The position numbers and the translations under genes were made by a program. From Dipylidium caninum (taxonomy: Eukaryota; Platyhelminthes; Cestoda; Cyclophyllidea; Dipylidiidae), in NCBI GenBank assembly GCA_017562135.1, contig QEYB01000713.1:496001-560000 (forward strand): a stretch of DNA of 64,000 nt. Reading direction: 5' to 3'. Of this stretch, positions 10,131-34,542 are shown piece after piece. Position 1 is the stretch's first letter. Each line of letters starts with the position of its first letter. The notes below the pieces were generated by a model. It did not search any database, was not told the DNA's origin, and worked only from the letters and a program-made list of their open reading frames with translations.

Positions 10131-13046
10131 TTATTGATTGCCAGGGTTATTCCGACGAAGTGGTTTACGTCCGGGTGGGGCGAAACGTGGGCCTTCGAAT
10201 TCCACTTCGATTCCAGAGTCATCTTCATCTTCATAGTCTTCATCATCGTCATTTTCATCCTCATCTTCATCATCTTCCTCATCTTGATTTTCATCGCCTT
10301 TGTCACCATTAGCGTGATTACCTGGACCAAGATGTGGTGGAAGAGAAGGATTAGAAGTGATCACAGGGCTTTGAGTAGTTGACACAGACGGCTTCGACAA
10401 ATCATCCACGACACCACCATGGCCACCGACACCGGGAACCTGCGCGGTCACTCCACCGGCCGATGTGCTCGAGTTCACAGGTTTGGAGACTGCACCCTCT
10501 TCTTCGTCTCGCCTTCCTTCATCTTCGTCTTTGTCGTCATCTTCATTCTTCATCCTCATCTTCACCTTCCTCTCCTTCACTGCCACCGTTTCCCCGACAC
10601 CCGGCACCTGAGCGGTCACTCCATCGGCTGAGGGGCCCGCAGTCACGGGTTAGAGACGGCACCCTCTTCTTCGTCCTCGCCTTCATCTTCGTCTTTGTCG
10701 TCATCTTCATCTTCATCCTCATCTTCACCTTCCTCTCCTTCACTGCCACCGTTTCCCCGACACCCGGCACCTGAGCGGTCACTCCATCGGCTGAGGGGCC
10801 CGCAGTCACGGGTTTAGAGACGGCACCCTCTTCTTCGTCCTCGCCTTCATCTCCTTCATCCTCATCTTCACTTCCTTCTCCTTCACTGCCACCGTTCCTC
10901 CGACACCCGGCACCTGAGCGGTCACTCCATCGGGCTGAGGGGCCCGCAGTCACGGGTTTAGAGACGGCACCCCTTCTTCGTCCTCGCCTTCATCTTCGTC
11001 TTTGTCGTCATCTTCATCTTCATCCTCATCTTCACCTTCCTCTCCTTCACTGCCACCGTTGCCTCCGACACCGGGCACCTGCGCGGTCACTCCACCGGCT
11101 GATGGTCCCGCAGTCACGGGATGAGAGACGCCACCCTCTTCCCTCTCATCTTCCGTCTCGTCATCTTCATCTTCTTCCTCATCTTCACCTTCTTCCTCCT
11201 TCACTGCCACCGTTGCCTCCGACACCGGGCACCTGCGCGGTCACTCCACCGGCTGATGGTCCCGCAGTCACGGGATGAGAGACGCCACCCTCTTCTCGTC
11301 CTCTCCTTCCTCTTCTTCCTCCTCTTCTCCTTCTCCTCCTCGCCTTCACTGCCACCGTTGCCTCCGACACCGGGCACCTGCGCGGTCACTCCACCGGCTG
11401 ATGGTCCCGCAGTCACGGGATGAGAGACGCCACCCTCTTCTTCGTCCTCGCCTTCAATCTTCGTCTTTGTCCGTCATCTTCATCTTCATCCTCATCTTCA
11501 CCCTTCCTCTCCTTCACTGCCACCGTTTCCTCCGACACCCGGCACCTGAGCGGTCACTCCATCGGCTGAGGGGCCCGCAGTCACGGGTTTAGAGACGGCA
11601 CCCCTCTTCTTCGTCCTCGCCTTCATCTTCATCCTCATCTTCACTTCTTCTCTCCTTCACTGCCACCGTTTTGCCTCCGACACCCGGCAACCTGAGCGGT
11701 CACTCCATCGGCTGAGGGGCCCGCAGTCACGGGTTTAGAGACGGCACCCTCTTCTTCGTCCTCGCCTTCATCTTCGTCTTTGTCGTCATCTTCATCTTCA
11801 TCCTCATCTTCACCTTCCTCCTCGCCTTCACTGCCACCGTTGCCTCCGACACCGGGCACCTGCGCGGTCACTCCACCGGCTGATGGTCCCGCAGTCACGC
11901 GGTTTGAGACGGCACACCCTCTTCTTCTTCCTCCCTTCCCCTTCTCCTCCATTCCTCACTCTTCTTCCTCTTCCTCCTCGCCTTCACTGCCACCGTTGCC
12001 TCCGACACCGGGCACCTGCGCGGTCACTCCACCGGCTGATGGTCCCGCAGTCACGGGTTTAGAGACGGCACCCTCTTCTCGTCCTCTTCATCTTCGTCTC
12101 GTCATCTTCATCTTCATCCTCATCTTCACCTTCCTCTCGCCTTCACTGCCACCGTTGCCTCCGACACCGGGCACCTGCGCGGTCACTCCACCGGCTGATG
12201 GTCCCGCAGTCACGGGTTTTAGAGACGGCACCCCTCTTCTTCGTCCTCCTCATCTTCGTCTTTGTCGTCATCTTCAATCTTCATCCTCATCTCACCTCCT
12301 CTTCCTCTCCTTCACTGCCACCGTTTCCTCCGACACCCGGCACCTGAGCGGTCACTCCATCCGGCTGAGGGGCCCGCAGTCACGGGTTTAGAGACGGCAC
12401 CCTCTTCTTCCTCGTTCCTCGCTTCATCTTCATCCTCATCTTCACCTTCTTCTCTTCACTGCCACCGTTTCCTCCGACATCCCAGGCACCTGAGCGGTCA
12501 CTCCATCGGCTGATGGCCCGCAGTCACGGGTTTAGAGAGCACCCTCTTCTTCGTCCTCGAACCCTTCAACCTCTTCGGCACCTGGCGGTCACTCCTTCAC
12601 GGGTTTCATTCCAGGTCTTCAATGAGCGGACGTTAGGTTTGGTAATCTTCCTCTTCCTCTTTTCCAACTTCTCCACCTCCTTGTGGTCTACCTATAATTC
12701 CTCCGCCTGGTGGAATTACAGGCCTAGCGCTGCTGGTCGTGGCTATTTCTTGATTTGTTACAATTCCGGGGGCCTCACTTTGTCCACCGGATTCTGGTTG
12801 TGGTTTTTGTCCGTTTCCTGTCCCGACATCACTTATATTACACGAAGGTATAATTGCCCCATCTGCGCTTCCGTTTAATTCTTCACAACTCCTGTTTTGA
12901 AAACTGATTTCTGCGCATACTTTGGAAACATTTTTAGCGTTTTTCCCAATTGGGGTTTCGACATCCAATCGTAGCCTTATTGTGGGCACGGCTAATGTAA
13001 CCGCCACGATAGTTGCAACGACTATCCACCTTAGTCCGGTTTTCAT
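10131..13046 (-). CDS. Secreted acidic tandem-repeat protein, reading frame interrupted by small indels
   Basis: The ATG at 13046 opens a signal peptide (MKTGLRWIVVATIVAVTLA) followed by a unique, partly glycosylatable region of about 115 residues with three Cys and several Asn-X-Ser/Thr sites. From about 12,600 to 10,440 follow about 15 tandem units of 142-170 bp. Each encodes a neutral box (PVTAGPSADGVTAQVPGVGG) and an acidic linker rich in EDEDEDDDKDEDE. A unique acidic C-terminal tail ends in a Pro/Arg-rich, basic stretch (RFAPPGRKPLRRNNPGNQ) and a stop at 10,131. Translated pieces with the same motif occur in different frames along the array, so several one- or two-base indels break the frame. 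Both termini stay open, so assembly error in a repeat is more likely than a dead gene, though decay cannot be excluded. No known family is recognised; it resembles the short acidic gene at 3,795-4,121 in composition, leader and promoter. Confidence 0.65.
10440..12620 (-). repeat. Tandem array of ~150 bp coding units with higher-order AABBB pattern
   Basis: The sequence cggtcactcca recurs near 10,443, 10,612, 10,775, 10,917, 11,082, 11,237, 11,383, 11,550, 11,696, 11,865, 12,022, 12,179, 12,349, 12,494 and 12,587. Units fall into type A (plus strand ctgagcggtcactccatcgg, then gaggggcccg) and type B (ctgcgcggtcactccaccgg, then gatggtcccg). Read in the coding direction the order is one degenerate unit, then AA BBB AA BBB AAA and a B-like last unit. 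Same-type units of neighbouring blocks lie about 785-800 bp apart, so the array has grown by duplication of a five-unit block as well as of single units. Confidence 0.8.
12633..13046 (-). CDS. N-terminal unique region of the acidic repeat protein
   Basis: This is the uninterrupted first part of the repeat gene: signal peptide, then a region with Asn-linked glycosylation sequons (NVS, NRS, NGS, NIS), three cysteines and a Gly/Pro-rich stretch before the first acidic run. The frame stops at 12,633, where the degenerate first repeat unit begins. The neighbouring frame continues with repeat-like residues, so the stop is most simply explained by an indel near the junction. Confidence 0.65.
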   Translation of the reverse strand: MKTGLRWIVVATIVAVTLAVPTIRLRLDVETPIGKNAKNVSKVCAEISFQNRSCEELNGSADGAIIPSCNISDVGTGNGQKPQPESGGQSEAPGIVTNQEIATTSSARPVIPPGGGIIGRPQGGGEVGKEEEEDYQT

Positions 13047-13092
13047 CTTGTCGTGAGGTGAGTCAAATTGCTCTTGCTCCGCGTTAACGCTC

Positions 13093-13100
13093 TTTTTATA
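13093..13100 (-). promoter_or_regulatory. TATA box of the acidic repeat gene
   Basis: The minus strand reads TATAAAAA, 47 nt before the ATG at 13046. Transcription would then start about 13,070 with a 5'UTR of about 25 nt. The spacing is nearly the same as for the small acidic gene at 4,121, which suggests a shared promoter type. Confidence 0.55.
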
Positions 13101-16100
13101 AGCCTCACGTAGGTGTGATTGCTCGTGGCTTCTGGCTTTGAAGAGCGCCTTATGGTGGGTGTATCGTCTTGAGTTGTAGTAACGCCTATCTCATCTCCTG
13201 TTCAAACTGCTCTCCGTTATGCAATTTCTCTTGCGAGTAATTATTCAGCTTGACAATACCAGTAGACTTTTTGGCTTTTCATTTTTCTTTTAAGTCTGTA
13301 ACTGCATCATTTCAACATTTGTGAATTTAATTTAGAAAAGCTTTTTGAGCGCATTGGCTCGAATTTGCTTCCCTTCCTTTTGTCGGTTTCAAACGTTTAC
13401 AGACTGATTTCACCTCATACGCTTAACCGTTTCCATTTTCGTCTGTTTTTGAACATCTGGACAGTAAATTGCGGGTACTTCCTGCGCACAGGCCTTAGTT
13501 CATGTTTATTTGGGCAAAGTGATTCAGCAAATGCTTCTCATTTCACACTTTTCCTATTTCCTACCCTATATAGTCAAGGTGGTGTTCACCCTCGCCAGTA
13601 ACGCTTATTTCTTTCCTCGAATATCAACAACTATGTCTTCAATTTTTTGCACCATTTGGTACAACAATCAGATTGGCAGAGATCCTTTTTGACTTGCAGT
13701 TAACCTCGATGCATCCCGCCTCTCCTCCGAAGTGCCTGGTGGTGTCACATCTCCCTTGAGTGCATCTTAAGATGAAGGATGACAAGCACGCACACAACTT
13801 GTGAGTTTCAATGACTCGACGGATAGAATGTCGCCGCTTGGCAGAGTCTTCTATGCCTCACCTCACCTGTGACACCATTCATTGTGGCGTATGTGAGTGG
13901 GTACGTGTCGATCGTCGTTTCTCTGACTTGAGAGCCGGGGTAGTCGACTCAGCTATTGGCATCACGTTAGGAGCATTTGCGATTTGCTGCACTTTACTTT
14001 CTTTCATTACCTGTTAAAAATAAATGCCTTTTTACTAAGATTTTTTAAATTCCTGCTAGTCAATGACACTTTTTGGGTCAACTGCTGTTTTTGTGCACTA
14101 CCGCCTGCGTAAATCAACACATTTATTCGGCGGTAGTGGAACAAAATATTAGAATCAGATCGAGATGTTATAAGCAGATTGAAGAGCTCGATTCAAGTAT
14201 TTTAACCTACAAAATCCTCGGGAGCGGTTACATGGTTTTTATTATGCGCTATAAATTAGGTTGCTGAGGCGATTTCCTGCACAGAACGTATGGAAGTAAT
14301 CAAGGCGTTACAGCCAAATTAAGGGAGGATGGCTTAGAATGCTTGGACACACAAATTGCAGGAAACCTCACCTTTATTTTCCTGAGGAGAATCATGCTGA
14401 AATAGTTCTTGTCAGAATTTACCGGTGGTGTAGGAGAATTGTGTTTAGTAATATTCGCCCATTTTTTCCTATAAATTTGAGTTGTTAGAAATCTATCAGT
14501 CTATTCGTTTAACCATCTCCTAATCACAACTTTTGTCCTTTTACCATTATCACGAGTGTCCTACGCTAAGGTTAAAAGTAGTCGGGGTCTCACAGTTTAT
14601 AATCCTAGAGCCTGATATGGTCGTGAAACCAGTGAAAACTTGAGTTAATCCTGAAATAACGAAAAACGACGTTTATAAACACATAGTTAACAGGATCAAA
14701 ATACGGTACATACGCTGACGATTCGGAGAAAGTAATCACGGTACTTCAACTTTGTCTATTTCCGGGCTTCATCACCACTCCGCATGGGGGCAATAATCTC
14801 ACATTTGAGGCAGAAAATAATCCACCGACGGCCGTCATGAGAAATACCAGTTTCACAATCGGAATATAAATTCTCCTTTGTATCGGTAATTCTAAACACA
14901 TTCTCTAGTTTAAGAAGAGGTGATGAATAAACCAGCTTGGAGGAAGTTTATAATCTACTTTCATTTGATTACATGGCAGAATGATTGCATTTTGAATATT
15001 AACAGTTGGGCTAAACTTAAAGAAGCAGAATACTAATATCTCTGGAACATGAATCATACTATTCAAAAAAAGGTTATCGAGAAGATTATACATGTCGAGG
15101 CTTCAAGGGTTCGTTCATCCTCGGGTGAATTTTTTTTGGCACAAGGGACTTGGGGCAACCAGTTTTCCACCAAGACTAAGACAACAATCCAAGCGTTAGT
15201 TCACGAGGAGTTCAGGCGTCGTTGACAAAAGTATCTTCGCCTGAAAGGCCACCATTTCTCCTTTAAAACGGTAAAATTAGTACTGCTTTAAGGTTAACCT
15301 TGCGTATACTAGAAACATTCATCGCCCCTTGTATAAGCGTCAATGAGGTGGTACCTGAAGTTCATATCACACAGGGTAAGTTGATCTTAACCATTTTTTG
15401 TCGTTGATGACGTCTGAAACATCAACAAACAAGGATTTCTAAACGGCCTAATCAACTTAAATGTTTTGCTAAATTCCTAAATTTTTACTTCTAGCAGACA
15501 GAGGAAAAAGTCGAGAAAGCCATGCTCATTCAGTAATGAAAATGAGATAAGCGGGAAGTTTCAAAACTTCCGATGAAGCCGATGTAAAATAGTTTTACAC
15601 ATCTTATATTACAATGTATAGATTTAAGTTAGTCTTTTGGGCATGATGAAACATTCTCCGAGCCTCCAATAGCTAATTTCAAACCTCAAATTCAACACTG
15701 GTCTCGAAGAGCTTTTATGCGAAGATTTAATGTTTTTTTTTCTACTTCCATGAACTTTTACCTCTCCATCAAGCCTTAGAATCAAGTTTCGTTTACAACC
15801 ACAGAAGTTAAACTGGTCCCATAAAAAAGTGCAGTTTGCGGATCTGAGCGTGGGTTACTTGCAAAAGGGAAATCTCGGGAAATTCCTTCTAAAATGCCTG
15901 CTTCCACATGGTAGAAGTGGCAGTGACTAGCTAAGTTCTATCAGAAATGTCGCCAGAGGATAAGAGCGATTCAAGCTAACCTTCAAAGGATCATGTCGGT
16001 CATCCAGCAGCCGAAGGCCTAATCACTACGCCAGTAACACTTTGTTGTAGGCTCGATTATGAGGACTTAAAAACTTAGCGAATTATTAATGAGTAGGTCC

Positions 16101-16549
16101 TACTTTCTTCACTTTAAAATGTAGAACATAAAACTTAATTAAGTTAGGTATATTGGTGGCATAACGTCACTAAACTTCACGAGGCAGTGAGATGGCAAGT
16201 TGAAAGGTGTCTCACCTGTGGTCGGTAAAGAGGGAGGGCAGCACACCAGGGTAGAGAGTGGAAAGCAACAAGGAGTCTGCGAATCGTGTAGCCACTGCTT
16301 TTGGCGCGTCAGCGAGTCAGAACGCAGACACTCAACGCTCGGAACCTGGAATTGCCTTTTCTGTGCACCAACGCCGAGAATCTGCAATTCAACGCACCAC
16401 TGTAGATATCATCACATAGTCGGTGCGGCTGTTTGTCACTGTAGACATTAAGTTCTGAGGGAAGGTTCTGTCCGTTTGTGGAATAAAACAAAGCGCGATT
16501 TTCTATTGTCGGCGATGACCATTATTAAATAATATAATTGCTGCAAATA
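13101..16549. other. No supported gene
   Basis: AT-rich sequence with short random ORFs only. No domain, splice-supported exon, transposase or RNA gene was recognised. Likely the upstream flank of the repeat gene plus intergenic DNA. Confidence 0.5.
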
Positions 16550-17490
16550 TTAATGACTTCTTGCCAGCCTGAGAGCAATTTGTACGTCCCATTTAAAAAA
16601 AAACGTTTCATCTTTTGATGCGAAAAATTGAACCAATGCTAGTTTTCGATGTCTTCTTGACTTTTGGATATTTTGCAATGACAAGAACAAGTGATAGTCG
16701 GAGGGAGCTGAGTCCTGAGAATATGGCAAATGCGACAGGAATCCCCAGCCTCGTTCTGCAATCTTGTGACGAGTCCTCAAAACAGCAAGCAGTATGATGT
16801 CCTTCTTTCCTTGAATTATCGTCTTTAAATAATCCAGTTTCTGAAAAAACACCTCTTCGAATTGAGCTTTTAGTTCGGCTTTAAAAGCTCATAATGCACT
16901 GATCCTCGAATATCCCACCATATGCACAACATTCTCTTATTCAGAGTTAAATTTGCTCTAGAGGGGGAAGAGCTAAACTCTCTGGGCTCACATATACCCT
17001 TTTCCTTGCGATTTGTTCGTAGATAATCTACTTTTCATCCCCACTTATCATCCGGTTCAAAAATGGCTCGACTTTTCCCAGAAAGCAGAGACTTGCATAT
17101 GACGATTCGGTCATCCAAATTTTTCTCACTTCATTAAAGTGGCACTCACCTTGAATACTTCCACACCAGTCCTATCATCGCAACATGGTCCAAAACAATT
17201 TACTGAACCGAATTAAGCCTTTCTGCGATTTCCGATGTTGTCAGATAAAGAGCTTGTTCCGACGTGGTCTTAACGTCGATTATCGGGAAGGTAGAAATTC
17301 ACCGCCTCAAATTTTCCGAAACATCTTCATGCCCTATCAAAAACTGCACCTTCATCACAAGCATTCAATGAGTATCTTCATGCTTCTGTGGCATTTCTTT
17401 CTTGTTGTAATTTGTACAAAGTGCAGTGGCGTAAACGGGCTTCATCAGCAGTCGCTTCACACTTAAGACTAACGTGAAGCAGCTATGTTT
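16550..17490 (-). pseudogene. Degenerate mariner-type transposase
   Basis: Read on the minus strand in several frames, the region keeps the order of a mariner transposase. The N-terminal DNA-binding part starts near 17,460 (RHCTLYKLQQERNATEA). The first catalytic block is near 17,060 (NRMISGDEK, then a stop where Trp is expected). Next comes a strand resembling KIVWWDIRGSVHYELLKPN near 16,890. The C-terminal block near 16,700 (LPYSQDSAPSDYHLFLSLQN) keeps the third catalytic Asp. The second-Asp block (HDNARPH in active elements) is lost or scrambled. Many stops and frameshifts show a long-dead copy. I could not define terminal inverted repeats by eye. Confidence 0.85.
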
Positions 17491-19489
17491 TAGTTAATTT
17501 GCTACGTCAAAAATTATCATAGAAACGGGCAGAACTCTGCGGTGGACCTGATACACTTAATAAAAAGGGTAATTGTGAGATGTTCTTAACCTCTCGGTAC
17601 TAGAGGTCGCAGTCTCCAAGAAATAGTGAACAAAGGCGGAAGAGAGTTGAAGTGAGTTAATAAAAAAACCCCGAGTTTTGTTTTTTCAGCTCCAGTTACT
17701 TTTGCCCCTCAGTTATATCTACGAGAAGCGAAATTGTGACTTTGAACCAAAGGATTATAACGCATTGGAATGCGTTTCTCCTTGCCCTTAAACAGTTGTC
17801 TCTCCTATCCTGCCAATGAGTCAAATATCGTAGCCATAGAAACGTCTAGACTTCCCAAATCACTCGCATGTCACTGATAAACCTTTCTCCACTCCACTAC
17901 AAAATGCTGCACCCTAAGGAAGTGGAATGCTCTATCAGTGACAGTGTAAAGCTAATCCACCTAAAGTAAAAATTATAGGGGAGAGGGAAGGGTAGTGGAT
18001 GTTCACTTTAAGCAAATTTTGTATAAACTAGGAAATACATTGTCCGAAGAAACATGGCCAGGTGATTAATTGACTAGTTAAGAAGTTGATATCGCTCAAA
18101 TGTTTCCTTAAACAGGGTACAGTTGGGGAGATTGGAGAGTGATTGTATACTCGTGGTACATCAGAAAAAAATACAGTCCATTTCAAATGTTCACTAACCA
18201 TTTTAATACACGACAGAATGCTTAAAAAGATATCTCACAAAGTAGGGGTTGCCTGCAGCCTCTCACGATTGTACACAAAGGGAAATCCTCTTTTCCCTTA
18301 TAATATGCTCCACAAGGGCTGCAATAACGAAAGCCACTCATTAAAAACAAGCATTTGGTTCTCTTAAGAGGACAGGCTAGTGGGCCTTTATCCAGCATGG
18401 AAGCTCGAAACGAGTGCTTTAGAGGAGGAGCAAAGGTTTCGCATTTAAGTTGTAACAGATTTAATGGTATCGGTGATAACAAGGAATATATAAGCAGCAG
18501 AAACCAGTAATGCGAGCGAAATTGTAGCCCGTGTGTACATAGAAAATAAGAAACCGCTGACAAGTTAAGTGCATGGGAGACTAACTATCAGGAGGGGAAC
18601 AATTATCGTTTTACCTAACCTTACAAAAAAATAAACAATTATGTCGCGTTAATGTCAATAACTGTAAAACACACGAACTGCTTCGCACGTTTGTTTTTTA
18701 AACAAAGCCTTCTTACATGATTCCTGAAAAGGGGGCTTAGACCAAATACAAGTATTAAAACAATCGACTTTCGCTAAAAAATTTGTACAATAAAGCGGGA
18801 GTATCGCCGGAAAGAGATTATTAGGTTTCGCAAACTCTTACGGCTCTACTGTGGAGAATAAGGCATTATGAACGCCTCCGGCGAGTGTCTCAGGTATTAC
18901 AAGTTCATCTAACTTGATTAGTTGATGAGGCTGGAAACCTGACAACCCAGTGACTCAGTCTAGGCTTTCGAGAGTTCTGTTAGAACGATGTGACGAGTAC
19001 TGCGGAGATCTCGCATACACACGGAGCGAGTTTCAATTGAACTAGTTGGCTTGACACCAAGGATTGTGGTATGATCGAAGAGGGTTCCCAAGAAATTTCC
19101 CATTTTCTTGAACACAGCAAAAATGGTGAAAGCGAAAAGAGTATACGCCACAATCGCTAGATCTGTATAGCAATTATTTATTTGAGAAAATAGACTTTTT
19201 AACCGTCTTATTCGTCTTTTTATTGAGGAGCTCCATTAGAGCTATGCGAGATTTGCTTCCGTAAAACAAATCGAGGACGATAGGGGACGAAGTGATCATT
19301 CGCACCAACTTACCACTTTTACTTATCTCACCAGCCGGGGAAAAAAAAGACAAAAGAAACTCCTATAACTCTATAGCGTAACCGAAAAACACGGCTTCGC
19401 GTAGAAATATATTGTTCTAATCAATGCAAACTCATTAGTTCGTTTTAGTAATTTACTCAAACAGGAGCCAATGAATTTTTCTCTATGAT
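17491..19489. other. No supported gene
   Basis: Only short open stretches without motifs. The ORF on the minus strand at 18,222-18,563 has no ATG-led leader or recognisable domain. Intergenic as far as can be seen. Confidence 0.45.
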
Positions 19490-20337
19490 TTACACATTTG
19501 CCACGCTGCACCAGGTCACCCGACACGACTTCAGCAGATAATTCCAGAAATAGGTTGCATCCCATGTGGCAACTTGTAAGCCTCGTTTACCAGGGTTGTG
19601 TTTCAAGGGGACCAAATCAGGGTAGAAAAGTTTCAATTCTGGTCGCCTGGCACCTCGATTCAATATGAGGAACATGTTTGCAGCACCCAGGCCCATGCAA
19701 CGTAGGAAGAATAAATTATTACCCACTCCGACAGGATTGTCGAGCGACTGTCGATTAGTTTTCTCTTCTTTCTTCAAAATCGTCAGTTGTTGACAAGATT
19801 TCATCGGTTCCGTTGACTCCTTGTATCGGGGTTTAACTGCGATTTTCGCCTGAAATCTGTCTTCTCCACTGTTAATTAACAAAGGATAAGTTCAACCTGT
19901 CGACTTAATTATCTTCTTATCTTAATTAACAGTCCGAGATCCTTTGAAGCGTTCAATTTTCGACGTGAAAATGGTTAAAAAATAGACAAGATCGGTTAAT
20001 TTCTACATCAGAGTGATCCCTCAGTAGAAGGAAACTTCATACTGAAAGAATATTCGAATTTGTCAGTATTTTGTAACCACAATTAACTGGAAGTTGTGTT
20101 TACCAAGTATTTTGATAGGTTGGACTGACTTGTTCAATTGTCACTCGAGTCTAATGACAACCGCAAATCCACTATTGTCTCTCCTTTATTGTGGCCCAGG
20201 AGTGCCTTCAGTGGCTCAAATTTCCAACTGATTTTTGGCTGAAAAACAAAACCCAGATTTACTTTGGGAGCGCCAAATAAATCACACCAGCCGACACACG
20301 CAACTCCAACAAAAGATTCCAACAAGACACTTAACAT
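19490..20337 (-). CDS. Possible two-exon gene of unknown function
   Basis: Candidate exon 1 (20,337-20,263) starts with an ATG and a hydrophobic stretch (MLSVLLESFVGVACVGWC) and ends at a GTAAAT donor in phase 0. Candidate exon 2 (19,849-19,490) follows a TTTCAG acceptor, is open for 119 codons in the matching phase and ends with a stop. It is rich in Lys, Arg and Leu and contains KPRYKESTEP and NPVGVGNNLFFLRCMGLG. The joined product would be about 144 residues with an N-terminal signal or mitochondrial-type leader. I recognise no family. The phase match and the open length are the only support, so chance is a real alternative. Confidence 0.3.
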
Positions 20338-21101
20338 TTTTCCCCAGTCCCAGAAAAGTGCATCATTGTCAACTACACGATCGCCAAAGTGTTGAGTAAA
20401 CCGTCAAACGACTAACAAATTTCATTTCAAGTTGGTTATGCAGGGCATCAGTGACCTCAATTAAAAGCATTATTATTTAAATTTGGAAGTAGAAATTACA
20501 TTGGGAATATCTGCCGCATAGTCACAAATTCAGAAGACAGAAGTGACGAATGAAGAAAAGTACTTCCTCATTAAGTGCTTTGGACCGCAAAACAGAGAGA
20601 AGGCAAAATTAAAGAGTTAACTACAATGATCTAAACTAAGGGTCGGAGACGATGGATACAACCGTGATTCATTTCAACAATTATCTCCCAATGGTTAATC
20701 AAGAGAAGATCAAGGTGAGGGGGTTAAAATAAGTCTTAATAAAAAGGCAGAGCTGATTTTCATTTGAACCATCTCTCACTCAAGCAGTCCCACGTTCTTG
20801 ACCACAGGGCCAACCAATAACGAGGAAAACAAAAGCGATTGCATAATAAAAATTGCTCTACTTCACTTTGTGACTGCGCACGCGAGAGTGGGACGGTGGT
20901 TCGGTTTAACAAGAGGATACGAATTAGGAAGGTGCAAACCTGCATATACGCATAGATAGGTTGTCCAGGAAGACCTGGATCTAAATCGGTTTACACTTAT
21001 TTTGGATTGTACAACAAACGTTATAGAATAAGTTTCATTCACTCCGAGTGCACAGTTCTTTTTCTAATTACTATACAAAATACACAGAGTTTGGCCAAAA
21101 A
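20338..21101. other. 3' flank of KAT6, no gene seen
   Basis: Contains the downstream flank of the KAT6 stop codon at 21,102 (minus strand). I see no clear AATAAA signal close to the stop and no other ORF worth calling. Confidence 0.4.

Positions 21102-34542
<13,441 letters not shown>

Noticed and set aside
11780..12391. Plus-strand ORF of 203 codons rich in Ser and Pro
   Set aside because: It is the mirror of the acidic repeat array (GAG/GAT codons read as CTC/ATC and shifted frames). The signal peptide, TATA box and coherent unit peptide are on the minus strand.
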